Notes: a model not told the origin generated them from the letters alone. 64,000 nt of DNA from Polaromonas sp. (GCF_030680935.1 NZ_JAUXUP010000057.1:1-64000); one strand, 5' to 3'; positions 10,707 to 21,449 are shown, counted from the stretch's first letter. Made by a program: numbers and translations.

Positions 10707-13164
10707 AGTTGGTAAAGCGGCTGGGCGCAGCGACCTGCTCGCGCAGGTACTGGTATCGCGGAACGTTGGCTTTCAAGGTTTTCAGGGGGCTGGGCCCGAT
10801 GCGCGAAAAACCGACAAATTCCAGCTGGAATTTGATGCTGGTGCTGTTGGCCACGCGGCTGAGCTGGCTGCGCTCCAGCATTACACGAGCGATCCAGCAA
10901 CAACCGTCGTATTCAAGGCCCAGAATCATGTCCACAAACTTCTTGTCCGGGACACTGTAGTTCAGGCGCCCGACGCTGTACAAACGGCCACCGCCCAAGC
11001 CGCGACCAGGCCCAAGGTCTTTGCCCCTGTCACCCCACAGGTCATTGATCGGCCATTGCCAGCCCACATCGTACTGCTCGCTCACGTTACGCTGGCGCCG
11101 ATAAACGGCACTGATGACCCGGTAGTTGGTGGGACTGAAGCGCCCGCCTATGGTGGACCGCTCCGAGAGATTGGTTTTGGGGTTGTACTGCACCGTACTG
11201 TCAATTGCCCAGGCAGGCGTCAAATTGACAGAGGCCCCAAACAACAGGTCACTCAGACGCTCTGACACCGGCACTTCCCCCGGCGCCCTGACCAGCCTGT
11301 CTTTGAACCGGATTCGCTGGGCGACGCCCAGACGCAATGACTCGGCGCCGGTATCAGGATCCAGCAGGCGGGACGTCACACCGGTCGTCAGCATGTGGGA
11401 GTCGGAAATGCGGTCGTTGCCGACAAATTCGTTCTCTGTGAACAGCGTGGCAAAGTTGAAAGAGTTCAGGCCCGAGTCGTAATTGGGCAGGATGCTTTGG
11501 TCGCGGTAGGGTGTATTGACATAAAAAGCGCGCGGCTCCAGTGTCTGCGTATAAGCCCGACCGAAATAACTGGTCGCACGCTCAAAGGTCAACCCACTGT
11601 CGAGGCTGAACGTCGGCACGGTTCGGGACTTGCTGCGCGCGCCATTGACCAGGGGGGCGTCGAACTGATAGGTCGTGGCATTGAGCATCAGCTTGGGCGT
11701 GATGTAGCCACCCGGTCGGATCCAGGGTCGGCTGATCTGGGCAAGCGCAAACTCGCGGTTGGCGTTGGGTTGCCGGGTGAGCAGGCGATCTGACTGGAAA
11801 CGTGTGAAGTCGGTCGTGATGGAGTAATCAAGCCCCTCCACCCCGTACAAAGGCGCATTGATGCGAGTGTAGGTGGCAGTCAGTTGCGGCAGTCGATCGT
11901 AGGGTGGCGTGATCGGCGAGTTGACATCCTGCAGGGTCTGGTACGTCAACGTGCGCGCCGTGGTCGCCAAAAACCCTCTTCCCCAGGTGACAGACGCGTC
12001 GCTGGCCAGCAAACGCTGGGTCAGGGAGGCGCTGGCGCGAGGAAAATCGCGCCAGTAATTGTCGTCACTGACGCGGTTCAGATTCAGACCGATGCCGAAT
12101 GCATTGGCAGACGGCAGCCCCGCGTTGTAGGTGTACACACCTGAGTGCAGGTAGTTATAGGACCATCGGGTCGCATCGCGCAATTTGTCGTTGGGCAACA
12201 GGCTGGCACGCAGTTCCCCCTTGTAAGTAAGGTCCAGATAGCGAAACTCACTCGCTAGGTCCACGCCGCGTTTGCTCATCCAGTTTGGCGAAAAAGTGGC
12301 GTCGCGGTTTGGTGCAATGTCGAAATAGTAGGGAACGATCAGCGTCGCGCCGCTGACGGTATCCACGCCGTAAGTCGGCGGCAGCAGCCCCGACTTGCGC
12401 TTGTCGCTGAGCGGAAAGGTGAAGGTTGGCGCCGCAAGAATGGGCACGTTCATGAAGCGCAGCACGCCGCCGGAGGCCTCGCCCACATCCGCTTCCTTGT
12501 CGAACTTGATGGTGCTGGCCCTGACGATCCAGGCAGGCATCCAGCTCGGGCCTTCGCCGCGCTGGCAGGTGGTGAACGTGGCATTGGTGGCCATCAGGCG
12601 TTTTTCGTCGATGAAATCTGCCCGATCAGCGCTGCCGTAGCCGTTGTTTTGCAAAAATCGGTAATCGGGCGTCAGGAAAAAACCCTCGAAGGTGTCGAGT
12701 TTGATTTCGAGCTCGGGCCCGTTGTAGAGATTACCGCTGCTGTTGACGCGTACATTGCCGCGCGCCTTGACCAGATCCGTCGGCTGGTCGTACTCGATGC
12801 GGTCCGCACGTATGGACGATGCGCCCCGACGCAGCTCGGCATTGCCATCGACCGTGGTTTCCAGGTCAGGTCGCCCGGTCAGGCGGTCCCCATAGACAAA
12901 GGTAGGCAGCTCTATCCCAGGTCCACCCGGTGGCTGCTCGGCCAGCATGGGCGTGCTTCTGAGCTCACCTGGCGCTGGCTCACGCAGGGGTGGCAAGCTT
13001 CTGATTGACGCACCAGGCAGTGGCCGCGACTGCCCCTGTAGCACAGGTGACTGCGCAAAAGCCGCCCCCGCATAGCCAAGGCCCAGCGCAGTGCAGGACA
13101 CCAAACTGAGGGCGGCATGAGCGACCGGAGAGAGAATAAAACGCGAGCGGGATGCGCGATGCAT
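10699..13164 (-). CDS. lptD: LPS-assembly protein LptD
   Basis: 821 aa OstA/LptD domains; lptD-surA-rsmA order. Confidence 0.95.
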   Translation of the reverse strand: MHRASRSRFILSPVAHAALSLVSCTALGLGYAGAAFAQSPVLQGQSRPLPGASIRSLPPLREPAPGELRSTPMLAEQPPGGPGIELPTFVYGDRLTGRPDLETTVDGNAELRRGASSIRADRIEYDQPTDLVKARGNVRVNSSGNLYNGPELEIKLDTFEGFFLTPDYRFLQNNGYGSADRADFIDEKRLMATNATFTTCQRGEGPSWMPAWIVRASTIKFDKEADVGEASGGVLRFMNVPILAAPTFTFPLSDKRKSGLLPPTYGVDTVSGATLIVPYYFDIAPNRDATFSPNWMSKRGVDLASEFRYLDLTYKGELRASLLPNDKLRDATRWSYNYLHSGVYTYNAGLPSANAFGIGLNLNRVSDDNYWRDFPRASASLTQRLLASDASVTWGRGFLATTARTLTYQTLQDVNSPITPPYDRLPQLTATYTRINAPLYGVEGLDYSITTDFTRFQSDRLLTRQPNANREFALAQISRPWIRPGGYITPKLMLNATTYQFDAPLVNGARSKSRTVPTFSLDSGLTFERATSYFGRAYTQTLEPRAFYVNTPYRDQSILPNYDSGLNSFNFATLFTENEFVGNDRISDSHMLTTGVTSRLLDPDTGAESLRLGVAQRIRFKDRLVRAPGEVPVSERLSDLLFGASVNLTPAWAIDSTVQYNPKTNLSERSTIGGRFSPTNYRVISAVYRRQRNVSEQYDVGWQWPINDLWGDRGKDLGPGRGLGGGRLYSVGRLNYSVPDKKFVDMILGLEYDGCCWIARVMLERSQLSRVANSTSIKFQLEFVGFSRIGPSPLKTLKANVPRYQYLREQVAAPSRFTNYD

Positions 13165-13273
13165 CGGAAGTATGAGATAAACCCGTTTATAAAAACAGGC
13201 CCGATTATCCTATGCCCACTCCCCCGTTCCGCCATCTTTTGAATCGCCCGCTGAAGATCAGCCAAAACGCCGC

Positions 13274-14347
13274 ATGACCGACTCCCCCATCGCCTGGCCA
13301 GATGCCGCCCGGGCCGACGCCTTTGCCAACTGGCTGCAGGCCCACACCGCAGACCAAGGCCTGCTGCCCGCTACCTTGCGTGCGGCCTCGGCCGATGCCA
13401 GTTTTCGACGCTACTTCCGGGTGCAGACACAGGACGGCGCCAGCTGCATCATCATGGACGCGCCACCGGCGCAAGAGGACTGCCAGCCGTTTGTAAAGAT
13501 TGCCGGGCTGATGACCGGCGCCGGCCTGAACGCCCCGCGCGTGCTGGCCTGGGATCAAGCCCAGGGCTTCATGCTGCTCAGCGATCTGGGCGCGCAAACC
13601 ATGCTCGATGTGATTGAGCAGCAAACCGAGGCCGCCAGACCCCAGCAAGCCTACGCGCTGTACCGCCAGGCTGTGGACGCGCTGATCACCTGGCAACTGG
13701 CCTCACGCCCCGACGTGCTGCCGCCTTACGACGACGCCCTGCTGTCGCGCGAGCTGGCACTGTTTCCGGACTGGTATGTGGCGCAGCATCGTGGCATCAC
13801 CATCGACAGCACGCTGCGCGGCAAGCTCGATAACCTGTTTGCGCAAATCAAGGCCAGCAACCTGCAATCGCTGGGCGGCGCGCGCGTTTACGTACACCGA
13901 GACTTCATGCCAAGAAACCTGATGGTGAGCGAAAAGGTGGACCAGGCACTGGGGGTATTGGACTTCCAGGATGCGGTCTACGGCCCCATTACCTATGACA
14001 TCGCCAGCCTCATGCGCGACGCCTTTGTCAGCTGGCCGGAAGACTTTGTACTTGAGATCATGGTGCGCTACTGGGAGCAGGCGCGCAAGGCCGGCCTGCC
14101 GGTCGGCGACGATTTCGGCGAGTTTTACCGCGCGGTGGAATGGATGGGGCTGCAGCGCCACCTGAAAATTCTCGGCATCTTCGCGCGTTTGACGCTGCGC
14201 GACGGCAAGCCCAAATACCTGGCCGACACCCCGCGATTCATCAGCTACGCCCGCGCTACCTGCGCGCGTTACCGCCAGCTCGGCCCGCTGATGGTGCTGC
14301 TCGATGAGATTGAAGGCAACGAAACCCGCGTGGGTTATACGTTTTGA
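13274..14347 (+). CDS. amgK: Aminoglycoside phosphotransferase family; AmgK-type N-acetylmuramate/N-acetylglucosamine kinase
   Basis: APH-like (VYVHRDFMPRNLMV...LGVLDFQDAVYGPITYDIASLMRDAF), divergent from lptD as commonly seen. Confidence 0.8.
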   Translation: MTDSPIAWPDAARADAFANWLQAHTADQGLLPATLRAASADASFRRYFRVQTQDGASCIIMDAPPAQEDCQPFVKIAGLMTGAGLNAPRVLAWDQAQGFMLLSDLGAQTMLDVIEQQTEAARPQQAYALYRQAVDALITWQLASRPDVLPPYDDALLSRELALFPDWYVAQHRGITIDSTLRGKLDNLFAQIKASNLQSLGGARVYVHRDFMPRNLMVSEKVDQALGVLDFQDAVYGPITYDIASLMRDAFVSWPEDFVLEIMVRYWEQARKAGLPVGDDFGEFYRAVEWMGLQRHLKILGIFARLTLRDGKPKYLADTPRFISYARATCARYRQLGPLMVLLDEIEGNETRVGYTF

Positions 14348-14372
14348 CCACTTGCCTACAAGTAAAAGACGG

Positions 14373-14418
14373 CTTGCGCCCTTGCTGGATATGGGTAATC
14401 AACTATCAAAACAGTAGC
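14373..14418 (+). repeat. Dispersed repeat copy 2 (degenerate)
   Basis: cttgcgcccttgctggatatgggtaatcaactatcaaaacagtagc. Confidence 0.65.
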
Positions 14419-14444
14419 GGCTTGCGCGCCACGTCGTCCTGTCC

Positions 14445-15185
14445 ATGAGCGCCCGGTTTTACGCCGATCTGCCGCTGCACACCGGTGAATCGGTCCAGCT
14501 GCCGGCGCACGCGGCGCGCCATGTCCAGGTGCTGCGGCTGCAGCCTGGCGACCTGATCACGCTGTTCAACAACCAGGGTGGCGAGTTTGAGGCGACGGTG
14601 GAGCGCATGGGCCGCAGCGAGGTTGCAGTGCGTATAGGCACACATTCGGCGCTGGAGCGGGAAGCACCGCGCCCGGTACATCTGGTGCTGGGCATGCCGG
14701 CCAACGAACGCATGGACTGGTTGGTGGAAAAAGCCAGCGAACTCGGCGTGGCCAGCATGACGCCGCTGATGACCGAGCGTGCCGTGCTGCGCCTGAAGGG
14801 CGAGCGCGCCGACAAAAAACGCGCCCACTGGCAGGGCGTGGCGATCGCCGCATGTGAGCAGTGCGGGCGCAACCGCGTGCCGCTGATGCACGGCGTCAGC
14901 ACCTTCAGCGACTGGACGGCGACGCTTGCACCACCCGCACCCGGCGCGCCTCGGCTGTTGCTGTCCCTGCGCGCTGGCACACAGCCGCTGACCAGCGCGC
15001 TGGCTTTGTACCCCGGTACGTCGCCGGTCACCCTGCTCAGCGGCCCGGAAGGCGGCTTGAGCCCCGCCGAAGAAAACGTCGCCGTGCAGCACGGCTTTGT
15101 ACCGGTGACGCTCGGCGGTCGCATATTGCGCGCAGAGACGGCGCCACTGGCCTGCCTGGCCCTGCTCACTCTGGGAGGCGCATGA
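14445..15185 (+). CDS. rsmE: 16S rRNA (uracil1498-N3)-methyltransferase
   Basis: MSARFYADLPLHTGESVQLPAHAARHVQVLRLQPGD...LLSGPEGGLSPAEE. Confidence 0.93.
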   Translation: MSARFYADLPLHTGESVQLPAHAARHVQVLRLQPGDLITLFNNQGGEFEATVERMGRSEVAVRIGTHSALEREAPRPVHLVLGMPANERMDWLVEKASELGVASMTPLMTERAVLRLKGERADKKRAHWQGVAIAACEQCGRNRVPLMHGVSTFSDWTATLAPPAPGAPRLLLSLRAGTQPLTSALALYPGTSPVTLLSGPEGGLSPAEENVAVQHGFVPVTLGGRILRAETAPLACLALLTLGGA

Positions 15186-16351
15186 ACCGCAACCTCTGGC
15201 TGCTGGCCATTTGCCAGGGCCTGTTCCTGACCAACAACGTCACCTTCATCGCCATCAACGGCCTGGTCGGCTTGAGCCTGGCGCCGCTGGGCTGGATGGC
15301 CACCTTGCCGGTCATGGGTTACGTCGTGGGTGGTGCCATGTCTACCGGCATCGTGGCGCACACCCAGAAACATTTTGGCCGCAAAACCTCCTTTCAGCTG
15401 GGCCTGATCGTGGCCGTGCTGTCTGCGCTGCTGTGTTGTTATGCGGCGTACACCAGAAACTTCTGGCTGCTCGTGGCGGCCACGGTCATCGCCGGGTATT
15501 ACAACGCCAACGCCCAGCTCTACCGCTTTGCAGCGGCAGAGCTCGCCCAGGCGTCCTTCCGCGAAAAGGCCGTTTCGCTGGTCATGGCCGGGGGCCTGCT
15601 GGGCGCCGTCGCTGGCCCCAATCTCGCTGCGGGTACCCGCACACTGACCGAGGTGCCTTTTGCCGGCGCTTACCTGGCTCTCGCCGGCGTGGCGCTGCTG
15701 GCCATGGTGCTGCTGGCTTTTATCCACTTTCCGCCGCCACCCGTGCGGCAAGCCGTCTCGGGTGGTCGGTCCTTGCGGAAAATCATGCGCCAGCCCGTGT
15801 TCATCGTTGCCGCCTCCGCTGGCGCCCTGGGTTACGGGGTGATGAACCTGCTGATGGCCGCCACCCCGATTGCCATGCAGGTCTGTGGCCTGCCTTTTTC
15901 CGACGCCGCCACCGTGCTGGAGTGGCATGTCATCGGCATGTTTGCGCCTGGTTTTTTCACCGGCCACCTGATCAAGCGTTTTGGCACCCTGCCCATCATG
16001 GCGACCGGCTTGGCGCTGAATGTGGTGTGTGTACTGATTGCACTGTCAGGGGTCGAGTTCCAGCAGTTTCTGGTGGCGCTGTTTTTGCTCGGGCTGGGCT
16101 GGAATTTCCTCTTCACCGCCAGCACCACCCTGGCTCTGACGGCCTACCGGCCAGAAGAAAAAGACAAGGCCCAGGGTGCGCTTAATTTCTGCGTGTTTGC
16201 AGTGCTGGCGCTGTCCTCGCTGGCCTCCGGCGTGCTGGTGACCACGCAAGGCTGGACGCTGCTCAATCTTGGCAGCCTGCTGCCGCTGGGTGTGACCGGC
16301 CTGGCGCTGGGCTGGCTGGCCTTGCAACAGCGGCGCGCGCCCGCCGCCTGA
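15182..16351 (+). CDS. MFS transporter
   Basis: Starts MNRNLWLLAICQGLFLTNNVTFIAINGLVG, overlapping rsmE stop (ATGA); 12-TM-like hydrophobic pattern. Confidence 0.88.
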   Translation: MNRNLWLLAICQGLFLTNNVTFIAINGLVGLSLAPLGWMATLPVMGYVVGGAMSTGIVAHTQKHFGRKTSFQLGLIVAVLSALLCCYAAYTRNFWLLVAATVIAGYYNANAQLYRFAAAELAQASFREKAVSLVMAGGLLGAVAGPNLAAGTRTLTEVPFAGAYLALAGVALLAMVLLAFIHFPPPPVRQAVSGGRSLRKIMRQPVFIVAASAGALGYGVMNLLMAATPIAMQVCGLPFSDAATVLEWHVIGMFAPGFFTGHLIKRFGTLPIMATGLALNVVCVLIALSGVEFQQFLVALFLLGLGWNFLFTASTTLALTAYRPEEKDKAQGALNFCVFAVLALSSLASGVLVTTQGWTLLNLGSLLPLGVTGLALGWLALQQRRAPAA

Positions 16352-16356
16352 AAACT

Positions 16357-16405
16357 GCTATCAATAAGGTAGCTGCTTGCGCTTTCCAAATAAGGGCTGC
16401 AGCCC
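16357..16405 (-). repeat. Dispersed repeat copy 3
   Basis: gctatcaataaggtagctgcttgcgctttccaaataagggctgcagccc. Confidence 0.85.
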
Positions 16406-16413
16406 GATTTAAC

Positions 16414-17346
16414 TTAAAACCGGGAGTTCAGCCAGGCCTTGAGAGTGGCAAACACCGGTGCGGCATCCGGTTCGTTGAATATCTCATGGTACAGCTCGTC
16501 AAAACATTTGACGGTGAGTACCTTGGCACCCGGGCCGCCTGCTGCTGCCTCGGCAAAGGCGCGGCTGCCCGCCGGGTTGACCAGCTTGTCTGCGCCTGCG
16601 TACATCAGCAGCGTCGGCGTCTCCCATTTGTCGGCCGCAGCCACGGTGGCCGGACCCGCGCTGGCAATGAATTTGGCCAGCCGGGCAGAAATTTTGGCAT
16701 GCACCAGCGGGTCCGCCAGGTATTTGCGCACCACCTGCACGTCGTGCGAGATGTAGTCCGGATTGAGACCGTTGTTGATGCGCAGATTTGGCGCAATCGC
16801 AGGCAAAACGGCCAGCAGCAGTTTCTGGATGGCGTTGAGCCCGGGGTCCAGCGCCGGCGAAGACATTACCAGGCCGTCTACCGGGCGCATGCCAAGTGAT
16901 ACAAAACGCCCCACCACCAGACCGCCCAGACTGTGGCCCAGCAGTATCAGTGGCAGCTGTTTTTCGACACCCGAGGCGCCCTCTGAGCGCGGCAGGCTCA
17001 GCGCGCGCTGCCGGGTATCGTCCACCACCTCGGCCAGGTCTTCCAGCAACAGCGCTTCGCTGGACAGGCCACCACGCGCGCCACCCGATTCGCCGTGCCC
17101 ACGTTGATCGTAGGCTCGCACCGCAAAACCCCAGTCCAGCAATTGCCGGGCCACATGTTCGTAACGGCTGGCGTGTTCGCCCAGCCCGTGAACAATCAGC
17201 ACCACCGCGCGCGGCGGCAAGGCGCGGTCATGTTGCCAGGCCTGCATCGGCCACTCGTACAAGGCCAGATTTTCACCGTCTCTGGCGGTAAAAGGAGCCA
17301 ACAGCGCGGTGTCCATGCTGGCGTCGTCAGGCCGGCGCGAGTTCAC
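16414..17346 (-). CDS. Alpha/beta hydrolase, monoacylglycerol-lipase-like
   Basis: VVLIVHGLGEHASRYEHVARQLLDWGFAVRAYDQRGHGESGG...LLGHSLGG. Confidence 0.88.
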   Translation of the reverse strand: MNSRRPDDASMDTALLAPFTARDGENLALYEWPMQAWQHDRALPPRAVVLIVHGLGEHASRYEHVARQLLDWGFAVRAYDQRGHGESGGARGGLSSEALLLEDLAEVVDDTRQRALSLPRSEGASGVEKQLPLILLGHSLGGLVVGRFVSLGMRPVDGLVMSSPALDPGLNAIQKLLLAVLPAIAPNLRINNGLNPDYISHDVQVVRKYLADPLVHAKISARLAKFIASAGPATVAAADKWETPTLLMYAGADKLVNPAGSRAFAEAAAGGPGAKVLTVKCFDELYHEIFNEPDAAPVFATLKAWLNSRF

Positions 17347-18815
17347 GGCATTTGGGCGATGACATGTGCCACCGCCGCAGTGATTTTTTTGGCATAGGGC
17401 ACATGCAAAAACTCGTTCGGTCCATGCGCGTTGCTCTTGGGGCCCAGCACACCGCAGACCATCATCTGGGCCTTCGGAAAGCCCTGGCTCAGCATGTTCA
17501 TCAGCGGGATGGTGCCGCCCTGGCCGATGGTGCCACAGGGCGCACCGTAATACGCCTGCGAAGCGTCATCGAGTGCCTTGTCAAACCAGGGCGCCGTGCC
17601 TGGCGCGTTCCAGCCGGTGGCGCCGCCAGCGCTTTCAAACGTCACTTTGGCCTGATACGGCGCGTTGTCCTCCAGCAGGGCCTTGAGCTCCTGCACCGCA
17701 CTGGCAGCATCGACCAGCGGCGGCAAGCGTAGCGACAGCTTGAAGGCCGTGTAAGGCCGCAGCACATTGCCGGCGTTGCCCATCTCGGGAAAACCGTCGG
17801 CGCCGGTCACACTGAGGGTCGGCTTCCAGGTGCGGTTGAGCAAGGCCTCGACCGGGTCCGTGGTGGTCGGCAGCGCAAAGGTGTTGGCGCCGCCGCAGTC
17901 GTAGTGCGCCCACGGAAAACGCTTGTAAATCTGGTCGCCCAGGATTTGCGCGGTGGCTTTGGCCTGTTCCAGCCGCTCGGCGGGAATTTCACAGTGAAAA
18001 CTTTGCGGCAGCAGGGTGCCGGTCTTGCTGTCTTCGAGCAGGTCCAGCACCTGGCGCATGATGCGAAAACTCGATGGGACCAAGCCGCTGGCATCGCCCG
18101 AGTGCACGCCTTCGGTCAGGATCTGCACCTTCAGCACACCACTGGCCATGCCCCGCAGTGAAGTCGTCAACCAGAGCTGATCGTAGTTCCCAGCGCCGGA
18201 ATCCAGGCAGATCACCAGACCCACCTCCCCCAGACGCGTGCGCAAGGCATCGACATACGGCAGCAGATCGTAAGAGCCGCTTTCTTCGCAGGTTTCGACC
18301 AGACCAACAATGCGGGGGTGCGGCACGTTTTGCGCCTTCAGCGCCTGAATGGCAGCAATGCTGGCATACACCGCATAACCGTCGTCGGCGCCGCCGCGGC
18401 CGAACAGCTTGCCGTCTTCGTACTTGGGTGTCCAGGGACCAAGGTCGCTGCGCCAGCCGGTGAACTCGGGTTGCTTGTCCAGGTGACCGTACATCAACAC
18501 GGTGTCGGTAGACGCAGTTTTCGTGGCGGGCACCTCAAAAAACAGCACGGGGGTGCGGCCTTGAATCCGGACAATCTCCAGCTTGAGGCCTTCGACCTTC
18601 TGCGCCTCTACCCAGGCTGCTGCATTGCGCATGACGGTTTCGATGTGCCCGTGCCCAGCCCAGTCCGCGTCAAACGAGGGTGACTTCGCCGGGATGGTGA
18701 TGTAGTCGCTGATCTGTTGGACGATGTCGCCATCCCACCGGGCGCTGACGTCGGTCAGGGCCTGCGCGGTATCGAGAAGGGCGGCGGGTATTTCGCGGTG
18801 CAAAGGGGCGTTCAT
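17343..18815 (-). CDS. M20 family metallopeptidase
   Basis: TVLMYGHLDKQPEFTGW...LFGRGGADDGYAVYASIAAIQALK...ETCEESGS; overlaps next gene ATGA. Confidence 0.9.
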   Translation of the reverse strand: MNAPLHREIPAALLDTAQALTDVSARWDGDIVQQISDYITIPAKSPSFDADWAGHGHIETVMRNAAAWVEAQKVEGLKLEIVRIQGRTPVLFFEVPATKTASTDTVLMYGHLDKQPEFTGWRSDLGPWTPKYEDGKLFGRGGADDGYAVYASIAAIQALKAQNVPHPRIVGLVETCEESGSYDLLPYVDALRTRLGEVGLVICLDSGAGNYDQLWLTTSLRGMASGVLKVQILTEGVHSGDASGLVPSSFRIMRQVLDLLEDSKTGTLLPQSFHCEIPAERLEQAKATAQILGDQIYKRFPWAHYDCGGANTFALPTTTDPVEALLNRTWKPTLSVTGADGFPEMGNAGNVLRPYTAFKLSLRLPPLVDAASAVQELKALLEDNAPYQAKVTFESAGGATGWNAPGTAPWFDKALDDASQAYYGAPCGTIGQGGTIPLMNMLSQGFPKAQMMVCGVLGPKSNAHGPNEFLHVPYAKKITAAVAHVIAQMP

Positions 18816-18962
18816 TCGGGCTCCGGAAAGGATTGGCGCAACCGCGTACTGTACGCCTCCCCAGCGTCTGATGCCAGACCGGCTGCGGGTGGGGACCGAG
18901 CGCAGCGGGTTATTTTCTGCCCCCAGGTCAACTCAGTCACCGTTGTAGAAAGGCACACCTTG

Positions 18963-19545
18963 AAAACCCCTGCAGACCGTCCTGGCGAGATCCGCGTTGG
19001 CACAGGCGGATGGGCTTACGCACCGTGGCGCGACAGCTTTTATCCGGCAGGACTGCCGCACAGCCAGGAACTGGGCTACGCCGGCCGCCGACTTTGGCGC
19101 ATTTTTGGCGCTGCTGCCTTACCGGGTGAACGCCTAGGCTTTGCGCCATGTTCTGGACGTGCGCCATGCCAGTTTTCCGTCGCCTGACCACCTGACGCTG
19201 GCGCGAAAGTACCACTGCGCCACCGTGTTTAGCGACTCGCCGGATCTCCCGTCTATGGCCGATCTCACTGCTGATTTTGCCTGTGCGCGGCTGATGCGCA
19301 GCAAGGCCGGGGGCGAGAACGGTTATGCCCCCGCGGCCCTGGACTGCTGGGCCGGCAGTGCACGCAGGTGGGCCGAAGGCGGGAAACCCACCGGGTTGCC
19401 GCATGTTGCCGCGCCGGTCAGGGGCCAATGCCCGCCGGCGCGATGTTTTTGTCGTTTTTAGCAACGGCGCCAAAGAGCGGGCGCCGGCTGCCGCAACGGC
19501 GCTGTTGCAGCGCCTCGGGTTCAAGGCGCCGAAGCAACTGCCGCT
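18963..19545 (+). pseudogene. Degraded DUF72 (YecE-like) gene
   Basis: DUF72-like pieces spread across three frames: EIRVGTGGWAYAPWRDSFYPAGLPHSQELGYAGRRL; then RHVLDVRHASF...VFSDSPDLPSMADLTADFACARLMRSKA..NGYAPAALDCWA; then RRRDVFVVFSNGAKERAPAAATALLQRLG. Middle part missing. Confidence 0.78.
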
Positions 19546-21425
19546 CCTGCGTCCGGCGGATCAGGGTCCGGCACGCTGCGGCACTCTTCAAATATACGGG
19601 CGGTGCATTGTCGGCAGATCGCCGGATCCAGCCGGGTAAAAATGGTAGCGATGGCGCTGCGCTTGTCGGAAAACTGGTGTTCCGGCCCCAGCAAATGTGT
19701 GAACCCGGTGGTCTGCCACATCTGGACCACCTCGGGCCGGGGTCGGTGAAAGTACAAATCGCCGCCCATGGCGCGGCGCGCGCTGAGCTCTGCCGCCCAC
19801 AGCTGGGCACCGGCCAGGTCGATGAAGTTCATGCTTTTGCCCATGACCAGCAAATGCTTTTGTGGTCGGGGCGCGTGGCGCAGGGCGTGCAACCTGTCGG
19901 CCACATGCTGCGTGGCGCCAAAGTAGACCTCACCCTCCATGCGCAGCAGTTTGAGTTGCGGACATTCAGGAAGGAAATGGGCCCTCACGCTCGTCACGTC
20001 GTGTCCTTCACGAGGTCCTGCGGGCCGCCCCTCGGCGGCGCTGCGCCTGACAGCCTGGTCAATCACCACAAACTGCCGGTCCGGCGCCCGGCTGTCAAAA
20101 CCCATGGTGCGCATTGCCGGCCTGGAGGTGCGATACAGGAAGGACATCAGCGACAGCAGGGTACCCAGCAAAATCGCAATTTCCAGCCGCATGGTGACGG
20201 TGGCTGCCAACGTGGCAAGCGCCACAGCAAACTCTCTGCGGCTCAGGCCAAAAAGCTGTTTCCAGCGTTGCAAGTCCAGCAACGATACGGCTACCAGCAG
20301 CAGCAGCGCCGCCAGCGCTGCCATGGGGATCTGCGCCAGAAGGGGTGCGCTGAGCGCCACCAGCACCAGCAGCAGGATGGCTGAAAACACCGCCGCGAGG
20401 GGTGTGCGGGCGCCCGCCTCCAGATTCGGCATGGATCGGTTCAGCGAGCCGCAGGACACATAGGACGAAAAGAACCCACCGACGATGTTGGACAGGCCCT
20501 GGCCCCGGAACTCGCGGTTGGCATCGATACGCTGGCCGGAGCGCGCCGCCACCGCCTTGGCTATCGAGATGGACTGCCCAAGCGCCACAATAGTCAGGGC
20601 AAACGCCAGCCCCAGCAACTCGGACCAGGCCGACCAGCTGACGCGGGGAATGGCGAATACTGGCCAGGGTGTGGCAATCACGCCCAAAATCCGCAACGGC
20701 GGCACGACGCCGCTAAAAAAGCGGCTCCAGCCCCAGGCCAACACGCTGCCCGCCACCAGCCCGGCCAGCATATAGGGCCAGTTGGGCCGCAGGTGGCGCA
20801 GTAGCAAAGCCGTAGCAAGGGTCACACCCGCCACGGCCAGCGCTGCGGGGTTCAGGTCGCCGAACGTGCTTGTGACATGCATCAACACCGCACCCGCGCC
20901 ATGTTCTGCGGAAGCGGGCAATCCCAGCAGACCCGGCAGCGCGTACAAGGCTATGAGCACAGCGGCGCCCGACATGAAACCAAAAAGGGCAGCGGGTGAG
21001 ATGAAATTAGCCAGGCTACCCAGGCGCAGCACGCCAATCAGCCACTGCATCACGCCGACCAGCACCGTCACCGCCAGGACCAGCTGGATATACGCGGGGC
21101 TGAAAGCCAGCGCCAGCGGCGAAAGCATGGCAACAAGGGCCAGCGAATTGGCGTTGGTCGGCCCGGACACCACATGCCAGCTGGAGCCAAAAAGCGCGGC
21201 GATGATGCACGGAACAATCGCGGTGTAAAGGCCATACTCCGGCGGCAACCCGGCCAGCGTGGCAAAGGCAATGCCCTGCGGCAACACCAGCACAGCACCC
21301 AGCAGCGCGGCCTGAGCATCTGCGCGCAAGGTGGCGCCAGAGACCTGCCGCACCCAGCCGCCGAACAGGCGCTCAGACACAGTGGTGGCTGCGGCGGAAA
21401 GCGCGTTTTGCTGGGGGCTTGACAT
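19521..21425 (-). CDS. SulP family anion/sulfate permease with C-terminal STAS domain
   Basis: PQGIAFATLAGLPPEYGLYTAIVPCIIAALFGSSWHVVSGPTNANSLAL; STAS region near C-terminus. Confidence 0.93.
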   Translation of the reverse strand: MSSPQQNALSAAATTVSERLFGGWVRQVSGATLRADAQAALLGAVLVLPQGIAFATLAGLPPEYGLYTAIVPCIIAALFGSSWHVVSGPTNANSLALVAMLSPLALAFSPAYIQLVLAVTVLVGVMQWLIGVLRLGSLANFISPAALFGFMSGAAVLIALYALPGLLGLPASAEHGAGAVLMHVTSTFGDLNPAALAVAGVTLATALLLRHLRPNWPYMLAGLVAGSVLAWGWSRFFSGVVPPLRILGVIATPWPVFAIPRVSWSAWSELLGLAFALTIVALGQSISIAKAVAARSGQRIDANREFRGQGLSNIVGGFFSSYVSCGSLNRSMPNLEAGARTPLAAVFSAILLLVLVALSAPLLAQIPMAALAALLLLVAVSLLDLQRWKQLFGLSRREFAVALATLAATVTMRLEIAILLGTLLSLMSFLYRTSRPAMRTMGFDSRAPDRQFVVIDQAVRRSAAEGRPAGPREGHDVTSVRAHFLPECPQLKLLRMEGEVYFGATQHVADRLHALRHAPRPQKHLLVMGKSMNFIDLAGAQLWAAELSARRAMGGDLYFHRPRPEVVQMWQTTGFTHLLGPEHQFSDKRSAIATIFTRLDPAICRQCTARIFEECRSVPDPDPPDAGAAVASAP

Positions 21426-21449
21426 GGCCCACAGCATAACGCCGCCGCG

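Noticed and set aside
9735-10715. 326-aa plus ORF antisense to surA
   Set aside because: Shadow frame; surA is unambiguous.
13274-14347. amgK-murU pair as a recycling operon
   Set aside because: No murU-like nucleotidyltransferase follows in this window; next gene is rsmE.
14459-15967. 502-aa minus ORF across rsmE/MFS
   Set aside because: Antisense to two genes with clear families.
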